Below, piece after piece: positions 9,765 to 19,007 of a DNA stretch of 64,000 nucleotides; within the stretch, counting starts at the first letter, position 1, and each line of letters starts with the position of its first letter. The stretch is from an uncultured Flavobacteriaceae bacterium (GTDB taxonomy: Bacteria > Bacteroidota > Bacteroidia > Flavobacteriales > Flavobacteriaceae): contig CAJQMT010000021.1 in assembly GCA_905479475.1 (NCBI GenBank), positions 28,149-92,148 on the forward strand. The letters are read 5' to 3'. The position numbers and the translations under genes are program-made. The notes under the pieces were generated by a model, which had not been told where the DNA came from, ran no database searches, and saw nothing but the letters and a program-made list of their open reading frames with translations.

Positions 9765-10436
9765 ATGCTAAACATGGAAAAAAAATTCACGCAAATTTTA
9801 TCGGCTTTTATTGGAGTAATCTCCATCTCATCACTTTTGTTTTATTTCAATAAAACATGGTTTGAATTTCTCATTCAAGAAGACGGGTTTCTTGAAAACT
9901 TAACTGCGGGTACGCTCTTATTGAGCTCTGTATTACTTCTGGTTCGTTTTGTAAATAATGGAAACAAAAAAAACAGCCTTTGGAAAGCCTTTAATATCCT
10001 CATGATTATCGGTTTGTTTTTTGGATTTGGGGAAGAGATCTCATGGGGACAACGAATTTTTGAAATAGAATCTAGTGAATTCTTTAGCCAAAACAATACG
10101 CAAAATGAAACCAATCTTCACAACTTAAAAATCAAGGACATTAAAATAAATCGCATCATTTCGGTTTCATTCTCAGTCATCTTTGGCATGTATTTTTTGT
10201 TTCTTTTATTCTTGTACAAAAAAGTGACTTTGATAAAGACGCTTGTTCAAAAAATAGGAGTTCCAGTCCCAACCTTACAACAATCCTTCTCTTTTCTAGG
10301 AGGAACCTTGCTTATCTTAACTCTCTCCCACTCTAAAAAATGGGAAATTTGGGAATGTATCTTCGTGCTTTCTTTTTTGTGGATTTTAATAGCCCCTTAC
10401 AACACGGAGGAAAGACTGTTTGTTTCTAAAAAATAA
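9765..10436 (+). CDS. Membrane protein of unknown function
   Basis: 223 residues (220 if the second ATG at 9774 is used; I cannot decide). Hydropathy suggests five to six membrane helices: about residues 11-28, 47-62, 77-90, 133-155, 173-187 and 195-211. A short conserved-looking motif GEEISWGQRIF follows the third helix; I recall this motif from uncharacterised bacterial membrane proteins, but know no function. It starts 61 bp after purL in the same direction, so co-transcription is possible. Confidence 0.65.
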   Translation: MLNMEKKFTQILSAFIGVISISSLLFYFNKTWFEFLIQEDGFLENLTAGTLLLSSVLLLVRFVNNGNKKNSLWKAFNILMIIGLFFGFGEEISWGQRIFEIESSEFFSQNNTQNETNLHNLKIKDIKINRIISVSFSVIFGMYFLFLLFLYKKVTLIKTLVQKIGVPVPTLQQSFSFLGGTLLILTLSHSKKWEIWECIFVLSFLWILIAPYNTEERLFVSKK

Positions 10437-10860
10437 GTTTTACCCATACCTGCTATTTTACTACCTTTTTTAAAGCACCTAGTACCAGAAGGTGTTATTT
10501 CAGGTGTAAAAAACAACTGGAATCCATACTTCCAAACTCCTAAAGTTTTATCAAATAAATTATAGGCTTGCATCTTGTCATGGCAGAAAATATTTTTTGT
10601 GTTAAATGAAAGCATCGAGAAACTTTGGATTTAATAATATGCAATTTGAGGACTTTCTGATTGAAAATAAATTTAAAATTGAAAATAAGATTCATTTCCC
10701 ACTGAAATCCATAAGTATCTTTTCCAGTCAGATTTTTTATGTCGTTTCTAAACAATAAAATATTTGCTTTCTTAAAAGCTTTAGATGAAGCAAGAATAGT
10801 CAGTGGTTGTTGCAAAAATAACGGGTCATTTATAGATGGAGTCAAGAATGGACACGACTC
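10437..10860 (-). pseudogene. Possible decayed gene, two frames
   Basis: On the minus strand, a frame open from about 10860 down to 10540 (ESCPFLTPSINDPLFLQQPLT..., no ATG) stops after a KSKVSRCFHLTQKIF segment. A second frame continues leftward from about 10600 with CHDKMQAYNLFDKTLGVWKYGF to 10397, overlapping the end of the plus-strand gene. The amino-acid texture is protein-like in both, which suggests one gene broken by a frameshift. I do not recognise the family. No start codon or promoter was seen. The remaining part of this gap (10861-11050) holds nothing visible except the upstream region of the next gene. Confidence 0.3.
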
Positions 10861-11050
10861 ATTAAACCACCTGAAGATTCATAAATACTAAAACAAAAAA
10901 CACATCGGAACATTCAATTGATAAGTGGCTTTTTACAATATCCCGATATTCTAAACCAAACTTTATAGTTTACCATGTTTGCCCTCTTTTTTGTAAATCC
11001 TATAAAATTCACTATTTTGCAGGAACCTTTTCCCTTACTAAACTTAACCC

Positions 11051-12826
11051 ATGAAAGACGATTCTTTACTATTTGATTTTCCAAAACATCAATTGGAAAA
11101 TTTCAACCTCAAAAAAGCTTTTACGACCAAACACAATGGCCAATGGACAAGTATTTCTACACAAGAATACATGGATCAATACAATAAAATTAGCCGAGGT
11201 CTCTTAAAATTGGGAATACAAGCCAATGAAAAAATTGCGGTTATTTCCACAACCAATAGAACCGAATGGAACATATTAGACATGGGAGTTTTGCAAATTG
11301 GCGCACAAAATGTTCCTATTTATCCGACTATTTCGAAAGAAGATTACGAATATATTCTGAATCATTCTGAAGCGAGCTATTGCTTTGTATCCGACAGTTC
11401 TATACTAGAAAAACTGAACAAAATAAAAGGAAACACACAACTAAAGGAAATCTATACTTTTGATCAGATAGCAGGTGAAAAAAACTGGCAAGAACTCTTA
11501 GAACTCGGCGAAGACACTTCGTTTGAAACAGAATTAGAAGCTCGAAAAAATGCTGTACAGCCAAATGATTTGGCCACAATTATTTACACCTCAGGAACCA
11601 CAGGAAAACCGAAGGGGGTGATGCTTTCTCACAACAATCTTGTATCCAATGTTTTGGCCAGTATACCAAGAGTTCCGCTAGAGCATGGAAATGCCAAAGC
11701 ATTGAGCTTTTTACCCGTATGCCATGTGTTTGAAAGAATCATTCTTTATCTCTACCAAGCTTGCGGTATTGAAATTTATTTTGCTGAATCTCCAGAAACC
11801 ATTAGCGACAACCTAAAAGAAATTAAGCCCAATATCATGACTGCCGTACCTCGCTTGTATGAAAAAGTCTATGATAAAATAGTCAGTAAAGGAACTGAAT
11901 TGACCGGTATCAAAAAGAAATTATTTTTCTGGGCCGTCGAATTGGGACTTGAATTTGAACCCTACGGAGCTAACGGAGCCTGGTATGAATTCAAGTTGAA
12001 AATTGCTCGCAAATTAATTTTCAGCAAATGGAAAGAAGCCCTGGGAGGTAATATAGACACTTTGGTATCTGGTTCTGCTGCATTACAGCAGCGATTGACG
12101 CGCGTCTTTTCTGCAGCGGGCATGCCTATATTAGAAGGGTATGGGCTCACAGAAACCTCACCTGTAGTCTCTGTAAACTGTCCTTACAACAAAGGAATTC
12201 GTATTGGTACCGTGGGAAGAATCATTGACAATGTAGAGGTGAAAATTGCAGAAGATGGCGAAATACTTGTCAAAGGACCCAATGTCATGTTAGGCTATTA
12301 TAAAGACGAAGAAAAAACAGCTTCAGTAATGACGGGTGATTATTTTCACACAGGAGACATTGGTGAAGTTTCAGAGGATCTATTTCTCAAAATTACCGAT
12401 CGTAAAAAAGAAATGTTCAAAACTTCTGGAGGAAAATATGTGGCACCCGCACTGCTAGAAAACGAGCTCAAACAATCGCGATTTATCGAACAAATAATGG
12501 TAGTAGGTGAAGGAGAAAAAATGCCTGCAGCGCTGATTCAGCCCAATTTTGAATTTGTACGCGAATGGGCTAATCGGAAAAGTATCTCTTTGGGGGACTC
12601 AAACGAGTCTATCATTTCAAACGAAAGCGTCATTGAAAGAATACAAGAAGAAATTAACAGCTGTAACGCCAACTTTGGAAAATGGGAACAGATCAAAAAA
12701 TTCAAACTCACACCAGACGAATGGAATATTGATAGTGGGCACTTGACCCCTACCTTGAAAATGAAGCGCAAAGTGATCAAAGGTATTTATCAAGATTTGT
12801 ACAATAGTATTTATACGAAAAAATAA
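11051..12826 (+). CDS. AMP-dependent synthetase, long-chain acyl-CoA synthetase type
   Basis: 591 residues. Activates a carboxylic acid, most likely a long-chain fatty acid, to acyl-AMP and then acyl-CoA. Seen: the P-loop-like motif IIYTSGTTGKPKGV at about 176-189, the A5 motif GYGLTETSPV, the GD of YFHTGDIGE, and the A8 hinge DRKKEMFKTSGGKYVAP with the C-terminal lysine region. The arrangement matches bacterial FadD15/'long-chain-fatty-acid-CoA ligase' proteins common in Flavobacteriaceae. Substrate cannot be fixed from sequence. Ends at a bidirectional terminator (12901-12927). Confidence 0.9.
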   Translation: MKDDSLLFDFPKHQLENFNLKKAFTTKHNGQWTSISTQEYMDQYNKISRGLLKLGIQANEKIAVISTTNRTEWNILDMGVLQIGAQNVPIYPTISKEDYEYILNHSEASYCFVSDSSILEKLNKIKGNTQLKEIYTFDQIAGEKNWQELLELGEDTSFETELEARKNAVQPNDLATIIYTSGTTGKPKGVMLSHNNLVSNVLASIPRVPLEHGNAKALSFLPVCHVFERIILYLYQACGIEIYFAESPETISDNLKEIKPNIMTAVPRLYEKVYDKIVSKGTELTGIKKKLFFWAVELGLEFEPYGANGAWYEFKLKIARKLIFSKWKEALGGNIDTLVSGSAALQQRLTRVFSAAGMPILEGYGLTETSPVVSVNCPYNKGIRIGTVGRIIDNVEVKIAEDGEILVKGPNVMLGYYKDEEKTASVMTGDYFHTGDIGEVSEDLFLKITDRKKEMFKTSGGKYVAPALLENELKQSRFIEQIMVVGEGEKMPAALIQPNFEFVREWANRKSISLGDSNESIISNESVIERIQEEINSCNANFGKWEQIKKFKLTPDEWNIDSGHLTPTLKMKRKVIKGIYQDLYNSIYTKK

Positions 12827-12900
12827 GAACTGCTTAGTAATTCCAAAAGAGATGCTGCTTTGTATGTTGCGTATGCGGAATTCAAAATAGTATCAAAACA

Positions 12901-12930
12901 AAAGACCTCTCAATTGAAAAGGTCTTTTTT
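12901..12930. terminator. Bidirectional terminator between acyl-CoA synthetase and FAH gene
   Basis: 8-bp stem (12901-12908 with 12920-12927), 11-base loop, T tract on the plus side and A tract on the other. The two flanking genes converge here; the T tract overlaps the stop codon of the minus-strand gene at 12929. Confidence 0.75.
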
Positions 12931-13540
12931 ATTTTATTTTGATCTCAAAGGCCTGATTTCCTTCCAACACCCCCTTTAGCACATCGTCCTCTTTTACCTT
13001 TCCAACACCAGCAGGGGTTCCAGTAAAAAGAACATCTCCCTTTTTTAGAGTAAAAAACTGAGAGACATAGGCAATCAATGCATCGATACTCCAAAGCATA
13101 TGACTGGTATTTCCCACTTGTACCAGTTCGCTGTTTTTCGACAGTGAAAAATTTAAACCTTGCAGGTCTTCAAAATCTTGTTTTTTGTAAAATTCACCAA
13201 TAACCGCACTACCATCAAAGGCTTTGGCTTGCTCCCAAGGATGTCCCTTCTCTTTTGCTTTTTCTTGTATATCCCTCGCAGTAAAATCGATTCCCAATCC
13301 AATTTCGTCGTAGTATTTGTGTGCAAACTTAGGACTGATGTGTTTTCCTACCTTATTTATTTTCACCAAAACTTCGACTTCATAATGTACCTCTTTTGTG
13401 AATGAAGGTATGAAAAAAGGCATTTTCTTGGGTAAAATAGCAGAGTCCGGCTTTAAAAAAAAGAGTGGTGACGTTGGCTTTTCATTTCCCAATTCTGAAA
13501 TATGCTTGGCATAATTTCTACCAATACAAATTATTTTCAT
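12929..13540 (-). CDS. Fumarylacetoacetate hydrolase (FAH) family protein
   Basis: 203 residues, the short YcgM-like form consisting of one FAH domain. Begins MKIICIGRNYAKHISELGNE and carries the family segments FFLKPDSAIL, HYEVEVLVKI (metal-binding Glu residues), LGIDFTARDIQ (metal-binding Asp) and the C-terminal VLFTGTPAGVGKV. Known members act as acylpyruvate hydrolases, oxaloacetate decarboxylases or related C-C bond hydrolases using Mg2+ or Mn2+. Substrate here unknown. It lies 25 bp downstream of purU in the same direction and may share its transcript. Confidence 0.9.
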   Translation of the reverse strand: MKIICIGRNYAKHISELGNEKPTSPLFFLKPDSAILPKKMPFFIPSFTKEVHYEVEVLVKINKVGKHISPKFAHKYYDEIGLGIDFTARDIQEKAKEKGHPWEQAKAFDGSAVIGEFYKKQDFEDLQGLNFSLSKNSELVQVGNTSHMLWSIDALIAYVSQFFTLKKGDVLFTGTPAGVGKVKEDDVLKGVLEGNQAFEIKIK

Positions 13541-13565
13541 GTGTCAATTTCTTTAGAGTTTGCAA

Positions 13566-14438
13566 CTATTCCCCTGTTTCAGGAAAAACAATCGCCTTGT
13601 TTCCATCCACAATAATTTGATTGTTCAAATGACAATTCACTGCACGAGCCAATACCAATGTCTCAATATCCGCACCTATCTTTTTTAGGGATGTAGGTGT
13701 ACTTTCATGTGTTACTCTCTCAACACCTTGCTCTATGATCGGTCCTTCGTCTAAATCTTCTGTAGCGTAATGTGCCGTTGCACCAATAATTTTGACACCT
13801 CTTTCGTACGCGCGTTTGTAAGGATTTGCTCCTTGAAAAGCAGGCAAAAAAGAATGATGAATATTGATGATTTTATTTTCGTAATGGGCTATAAATCCAG
13901 TAGATAAAATTTGCATATAACGTGCCATAATAATCAAATCAATGCTTGCAGAGTCAAACAATTCCATCAGGGATTTCTCCTGCTCCTCTTTCGTGTCTCT
14001 CGTTACTAGTTTGTAATAAAAAGGAATGCCAAACATTTCGGCAATGGGTTTTAATTTTTCATGGTTACTAACCACCATTGAAATGTCACAATTCAATTTT
14101 CCTTCTTTGTGTCGGTGTAACAAATCGTATAAATTATGGCTTGTATGAGACACCATAATAGCTACTTTTTGTTTTTTTCTTCCATAGTCAACACTCCAAG
14201 TAATTTGGTAAGCCTCGGCCAACTTGGAAAAACTTTCTCCTAGTTGTTCTTTGCTCAACAAAACGGAATTGTCTACAGCCAAGCGAATCCTCATAAAAAA
14301 CTTTGCGGATGTTGTATTGGTGTATTGCTGTGAACTGATAATATTAAAGCCTTCTGAATAGAAGAAATGTGTGAGCTTAGCAATGATTCCCTTTTGATCG
14401 GGACACTTAATTAAAAAAGTAACTATTTGTGGTTTCAT
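13566..14438 (-). CDS. purU: Formyltetrahydrofolate deformylase (PurU)
   Basis: 290 residues. Hydrolyses 10-formyl-THF to formate and THF, balancing one-carbon units and supplying formate for PurT in some bacteria. Seen: N-terminal ACT domain (about 5-80) starting TFLIKCPDQKGIIAKLTHFF, then a formyltransferase-like domain with VSNHEKLKPIAEMFGIPF, the IINIHHSFLPAFQGANPYKRAYERGVKIIG stretch holding the catalytic His, and GATAHYATEDLDEGPIIEQ with the catalytic Asp. Length and motif order are typical. Confidence 0.95.
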   Translation of the reverse strand: MKPQIVTFLIKCPDQKGIIAKLTHFFYSEGFNIISSQQYTNTTSAKFFMRIRLAVDNSVLLSKEQLGESFSKLAEAYQITWSVDYGRKKQKVAIMVSHTSHNLYDLLHRHKEGKLNCDISMVVSNHEKLKPIAEMFGIPFYYKLVTRDTKEEQEKSLMELFDSASIDLIIMARYMQILSTGFIAHYENKIINIHHSFLPAFQGANPYKRAYERGVKIIGATAHYATEDLDEGPIIEQGVERVTHESTPTSLKKIGADIETLVLARAVNCHLNNQIIVDGNKAIVFPETGE

Positions 14439-14556
14439 ATATGTATCTTAAAATTAAAAAAGCAAAAACCACAACGAGTCGCACTTTTTTTCGTAAACTT
14501 TTCTGTTTGGTTTATTTCTTACTCCAAATCCTGGGTATCTGTCCAGCTTTCACTTG

Positions 14557-15417
14557 TTACACGATGTATTTTTTATCAAAATTTGGCTTTCTTTTTTCCA
14601 AAAAAGCATTCCTTCCTTCTTTTGCTTCTTCAGTCATATACGCCAAACGTGTTGCTTCACCAGCAAAAACTTGTTGCCCAACCATACCGTCATCCGTTAA
14701 GTTCATCGCAAATTTCAACATTTTTATGGAAGTAGGTGATTTTTCTAAAATTTCCTGCGCCCATTGATACGCGGTCTCCTCCAATTCGTCGTGAGGAATT
14801 ACAGCATTGACCATTCCCATTTCATAGGCTTCTTGAGCAGAATAATTTCTTCCCAGAAAAAATATTTCACGTGCCTTTTTTTGCCCTACCATTTTGGCCA
14901 AATACGCAGATCCATATCCTCCGTCAAAACTCGTTACATCTGCATCTGTTTGTTTAAAAATCGCATGTTCTCTACTCGCCAAAGTCAAGTCACATACAAC
15001 ATGCAAACTATGTCCTCCTCCCACAGCCCAACCAGGAACAACGGCAATTACTACTTTTGGCATGAAACGAATCAAACGTTGTACTTCTAAAATATTCAAT
15101 CGATGACTACCATCATCCCCTACATATCCCTGTTTACCTCTCGCTTTTTGATCACCACCAGAACAAAAGGAATACACACCGTCTTTGGTAGAAGGTCCTT
15201 CTGCCGACAACAATACAACTCCTATTTCGTTATCTTCTTGTGCATTGTAAAAAGCATCGTACAACTCCGAGGTGGTGCGGGGTCTAAACGCATTTCGAAC
15301 ATTAGGCCTGTTGAAAGCTATTCTTGCGACATTTCCAGATTTTTGATACGTAATATCTATATACGTTTCTCCTAAATGACTTGAAGGTTTCATGGCTACC
15401 CAATTTGCTTGACTCAT
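14557..15417 (-). CDS. menB: 1,4-dihydroxy-2-naphthoyl-CoA synthase (MenB)
   Basis: 286 residues from the ATG at 15417; an upstream in-frame start at 15441 would add eight residues and looks less likely. A crotonase-fold enzyme that closes the naphthoate ring from o-succinylbenzoyl-CoA in menaquinone synthesis. Seen: VARIAFNRPNVRNAFRP, the oxyanion-hole region FCSGGDQKARG, GWAVGGGHSLHVVCDLTLAS, and the MenB-specific DADVTSFDGGYGSAYLAKMVG and C-terminal EGRNAFLEKRKPNF. Separated from the other men genes by one plus-strand gene, so it has its own promoter. Confidence 0.97.
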   Translation of the reverse strand: MSQANWVAMKPSSHLGETYIDITYQKSGNVARIAFNRPNVRNAFRPRTTSELYDAFYNAQEDNEIGVVLLSAEGPSTKDGVYSFCSGGDQKARGKQGYVGDDGSHRLNILEVQRLIRFMPKVVIAVVPGWAVGGGHSLHVVCDLTLASREHAIFKQTDADVTSFDGGYGSAYLAKMVGQKKAREIFFLGRNYSAQEAYEMGMVNAVIPHDELEETAYQWAQEILEKSPTSIKMLKFAMNLTDDGMVGQQVFAGEATRLAYMTEEAKEGRNAFLEKRKPNFDKKYIV

Positions 15418-15523
15418 ATGATTGTATTTGATTAAAGACATTTGTCTGGATGTAAAGATATGACTATTGAAAAAACTAAAAAAATTAGTACATTCGAATA
15501 ATTTTACAAACGAACTTTTGTTT

Positions 15524-16696
15524 ATGAAAAAACTGTGTGTATTCTTCCTTCCCTTTCTTTTTTGTGGTTCTTTTTATGCGCAAGAAATTATCGAAGAAGA
15601 TTTTTATTCAGTTGCTCTGAATGAGATAAAAGTACTTCAAATTTTTATTCCAGAAGGATACGATCTTTCGGAAAACAAGTATCCTTTAACCGTTGTGCTG
15701 GATGCAGACGATTTATTTGAAACCTATGTAAGCATCTCAAAATTGTTCGCTAAAAATGACAAAGTCCCGAATCAAATTATTGTTGGCGTATCGCAAAACA
15801 TTGCTCCTTACAGGGCACTCGAATACGGGTATGATAGCACAAACAGCTATCCTACACAAAAAGGTATGCAGGTGTTTCAATACATCTCGCAAGAGTTGGT
15901 CCCTCATTTCCTAGAGAACTACCGAATATCTGATTTTAAAACCATCGTTGGTCAAGAAATTACTGCCAACTTCACGAACTATTTTTTACTTGATAAAAAG
16001 CCTGTTTTTAATGCCTATATCAACTTACACCCCGTGTTTGCGATAGATATGCCTTCTTACTTGGCAACAGCACTTACAAGCTTAAAAGGAAAAGATTATT
16101 TTTATTACGCTTCCCGTGCACAAAACACACCCTCAGATACCAAAGAAAGAATGGCAAACGTAGATGCATACATTGCCCAAATAGAAAACAGTTATTTTCA
16201 TTACAAATTTGAAGATTTTGAAGAATCTTCAGAACTCCTCTGTATTCCGAAAGGCATCGCAAGTGCATTGGGTCATATTTTTAGTAGATACGCGAGTATT
16301 ACAGACAACGAACTCAATAGTGAAATTGTCTATTTGTCTCCTCTGGCTGCAATGGAATATTTACAATTTAAATACGAAAATATCGCCTATTTATTTGGAA
16401 AAGAAATGGCGATCCGAATGGAAGATTTTATTGCAATAGAATCTGTAATTATTGAAAAAGAAAACGGTCAACATTTAGAAAAATATGGAGAAATGGTATT
16501 AGATCAGTTTCCAAAGAGCCCTTTAGGAAACTTTTATATTGGTTTGTATTACGAAAAAAAGTTTGCATACAGCAAAGCGCTTATTTCGTATAAAAAAGGA
16601 TATGCAAAGATCCCTGAGAGCTCTCCTTACTCGATCAAATTCTACGAAAACATCAAACGGGTGACCTCAGCAAAACAAAATTCAGAAAACAATTAA
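15524..16696 (+). CDS. Exported esterase-D-like protein lacking the serine nucleophile
   Basis: 390 residues from the ATG at 15524, which gives a clean signal peptide (MKKLCVFFLPFLFCGSFYAQ); an in-frame ATG at 15467 would bury the signal behind 19 extra residues. The fold features follow the alpha/beta hydrolase esterase-D family: LQIFIPEGYDLSENKYPLTVVLDADDLF and NQIIVGVSQNIAPYRALEY. At the nucleophile elbow, however, the usual GHSxGG reads VGQEITANF, so the serine is replaced by Glu. The C-terminal 60 or so residues look like one or two TPR helices pairs. Inference: a non-hydrolytic binding protein or an inactive relative. It sits inside the men gene group on the opposite strand. Confidence 0.75.
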   Translation: MKKLCVFFLPFLFCGSFYAQEIIEEDFYSVALNEIKVLQIFIPEGYDLSENKYPLTVVLDADDLFETYVSISKLFAKNDKVPNQIIVGVSQNIAPYRALEYGYDSTNSYPTQKGMQVFQYISQELVPHFLENYRISDFKTIVGQEITANFTNYFLLDKKPVFNAYINLHPVFAIDMPSYLATALTSLKGKDYFYYASRAQNTPSDTKERMANVDAYIAQIENSYFHYKFEDFEESSELLCIPKGIASALGHIFSRYASITDNELNSEIVYLSPLAAMEYLQFKYENIAYLFGKEMAIRMEDFIAIESVIIEKENGQHLEKYGEMVLDQFPKSPLGNFYIGLYYEKKFAYSKALISYKKGYAKIPESSPYSIKFYENIKRVTSAKQNSENN

Positions 16697-16734
16697 ACAG
16701 TACTTATCTAGACTTTTCCTTTCTTCGAATAGCA

Positions 16735-17169
16735 TTATTGACTTCTTCCGGATTCAGTAATGTGAATACCATTGCTCGCAATCACCAAAAATTTTGATTT
16801 GTACAAACTTCCGATGGCACTCTTAAAAGATTTCTTACTCATCTTGAGATGGTACTTGATTTCTTCTGGATCGCTTTTGTCGTGCAATGGCAAAAACCCT
16901 GCTTCACTTTGTTTTAATTTTTCCAAAACTACAGCTTCATTTTCTCCAATTTTATTTACAAAACCTATGGGCTGCAAAGAAATATCTAACTTCCCATCTT
17001 CACGAATGAATTTGACATATCCAGAAAGTTTCTGACCTTCTCGAACTCTTTGAAAAACTTCATTTTTGTACAACATACCTTCGTATTCTCCATCTACCAA
17101 TACACTAATTCCTACATTGGTAAAACGACCAATGATCAAATCTACTTGTGCTCCTACTTCTAGTTCCAT
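16735..17169 (-). CDS. S1-domain RNA-binding protein, short CvfB-like
   Basis: 144 residues. The first 65 or so form an S1-like beta-barrel (MELEVGAQVDLIIGRFTNVGISVLVDGEYEGML and VREGQKLSGYVKFIREDGKLDISLQP), and the last 45 look like a winged helix (MSKKSFKSAIGSLYKSKFLVIASNGIHIT). This is the arrangement of the C-terminal half of CvfB/YitL, which in Gram-positive bacteria has extra S1 domains; a short form is usual in Flavobacteriaceae as I recall. Probably binds RNA; role unknown. Its start codon is adjacent to the menD stop (17170), so it is co-transcribed with menD. Confidence 0.8.
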   Translation of the reverse strand: MELEVGAQVDLIIGRFTNVGISVLVDGEYEGMLYKNEVFQRVREGQKLSGYVKFIREDGKLDISLQPIGFVNKIGENEAVVLEKLKQSEAGFLPLHDKSDPEEIKYHLKMSKKSFKSAIGSLYKSKFLVIASNGIHITESGRSQ

Positions 17170-18843
17170 TTATTTTATTTTATTTAAATAATCTTGCAAT
17201 ACAAGATCATTGATTTCACTTGGTGTTTTGATTTCTAGCAATTTGGGCATAGAGGACTCGTTGTAAAAACTTTGCAAAGAATCTATAAGCTCGGCTTCCG
17301 TCTCAGCAGATTCATACTCCAAATTATGCATAGCGCAAAGAAAACTTGCTTCCAATCCATGAGGGGTCTCAAAATATTCGAGTACCTCACTATTTTTGGG
17401 GCCTGGAATGATTTTAAATATTCCCCCTCCGTCATTATTTATCAAAATAATTCTAAAATTCGAAGGAATGTACTGGTTCCATAAAGCATTGCTATCGTAA
17501 AAAAAACTAACATCTCCTGTGATAAAAAACGTAGACTCTTTTGTGGTCATTGCTGCTCCTATTGCTGTAGATGTACTCCCATCGATTCCGCTGGTTCCTC
17601 GATTGCAAAAAACTCTTATACCAGGACTTATTTCAAAAAATTGTGAATAGCGAACGATGGAACTATTGCTCAATTGCAAATTACAATCTTTCGGAATGGA
17701 TTGTAAAACAATATCAAATACTTTTAAATCAGAAAAAGCGACCTTCTCTAAAAAATGCGCATGCAATTGCTGTCTTGTTTCTTTTAATTGCACCCCTTGC
17801 TCTTGGTAATTTGAATCCTTGTTCTTTGTCAAAAAGAAAAACTGACTAAAAAACAATTGGGGGCTTATTTTGAAATGTTTTGTCAAACAATGGTAAGAAT
17901 CCCATGCTTTTTTTGAGTCCACATGCCAATGTTCTTTTGGCTGGTATTTTCGTAAAAATTGTTTGATTTTTTTTGAGACAACCATCCCTCCTATAGTCAA
18001 TAAAATTTCCGGCTGAAAAGCCTTCAGGCTTTCTTCCTCCAAAGGTATGATCAATTGATCGATTTGATTGATGAATTTAGAATGTCTGTTGTTGGAAATT
18101 GTTTCTGTAAAAACCAATACAGAAGGATCTTTTAAGAAATGTTCTAGTTGCGTTTGTAACAAAGCGTCTGGGTCATGTGACCCTACCAAGACCATTTTCT
18201 TTTCAGCCATGTTCCATCGGTTGGCATACGATTGTAAAAAATCGACATCCAAAGGTGTCTCCTCTCCCAAAGTATCCTGGTTTATTGTTTGTTTTACTTT
18301 TGGAATTTTCAACATCTCAGAAACTGTATCATACAAGGGTTCGTCGAAAGGAACATTGATGTGCACAGGGCCTTTTTGGTTCAAAGAAATTCGAATTGCT
18401 GTTTCTAGCAATTCCTTATTTTCGTGCAGTTTGTTTTCTTCTAAATTCGCATTGTACAAAGAATGTGACTCAAAAACATTTTTTTGACGAATGGTTTGCC
18501 CATCTCCTATGTCAATCAAATGAGCAGGACGATCTGCAGAAAGAATCACCAACGGAATATCACTGTAATAGGCTTCTGCTACGGCAGGATAATAATTGAG
18601 TAAAGCAGAACCTGAGGTGCAAAGTACCACCACGGGCTTTTTAGTTTGCTGAGCTATCCCTAATGCCACGAATGCCGCACAACGCTCATCAACAATACTG
18701 TATGTTTTCACAGCTGGATGATGTGTAAAACCAATCGTCAAAGGAGCATTTCTTGATCCAGGGGAAATGACAACCTGCTCGATACCCTGGGCAATACAAG
18801 AAGCAATGACCGACTGGGCCAACTCATTTTTAGGATATTTCAT
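17170..18843 (-). CDS. menD: SEPHCHC synthase (MenD)
   Basis: 557 residues. Thiamine-diphosphate enzyme that adds 2-oxoglutarate-derived succinic semialdehyde to isochorismate in menaquinone synthesis. Seen: N-terminal VVISPGSRNAPLTIGF with the SPGSRN motif, CTSGSALLNYYPAVAEAYYSDIPLVILSADRP, a central domain, and the C-terminal ThDP-binding region GIDGSTSTAIGAA, FITGDVSFFYDSNALWN and INNDGGGIFKIIPG. Length is normal. Followed directly by the S1-protein gene; isochorismate synthase lies 164 bp upstream in the same direction. Confidence 0.97.
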   Translation of the reverse strand: MKYPKNELAQSVIASCIAQGIEQVVISPGSRNAPLTIGFTHHPAVKTYSIVDERCAAFVALGIAQQTKKPVVVLCTSGSALLNYYPAVAEAYYSDIPLVILSADRPAHLIDIGDGQTIRQKNVFESHSLYNANLEENKLHENKELLETAIRISLNQKGPVHINVPFDEPLYDTVSEMLKIPKVKQTINQDTLGEETPLDVDFLQSYANRWNMAEKKMVLVGSHDPDALLQTQLEHFLKDPSVLVFTETISNNRHSKFINQIDQLIIPLEEESLKAFQPEILLTIGGMVVSKKIKQFLRKYQPKEHWHVDSKKAWDSYHCLTKHFKISPQLFFSQFFFLTKNKDSNYQEQGVQLKETRQQLHAHFLEKVAFSDLKVFDIVLQSIPKDCNLQLSNSSIVRYSQFFEISPGIRVFCNRGTSGIDGSTSTAIGAAMTTKESTFFITGDVSFFYDSNALWNQYIPSNFRIILINNDGGGIFKIIPGPKNSEVLEYFETPHGLEASFLCAMHNLEYESAETEAELIDSLQSFYNESSMPKLLEIKTPSEINDLVLQDYLNKIK

Positions 18844-19007
18844 ATGGACGAATCGTCAAATTTTAAAGTTGTAAAATTACGAATAAATCAGCTATCGAAA
18901 TCTTTTTTGGAACGAAATTATACAGGTATTTAGACGACCAAACAAACGAACTCATCAATAGATTTTGTTTGAAAAAACACCTCTTATAGAACGCTACAAG
19001 TAACGCA

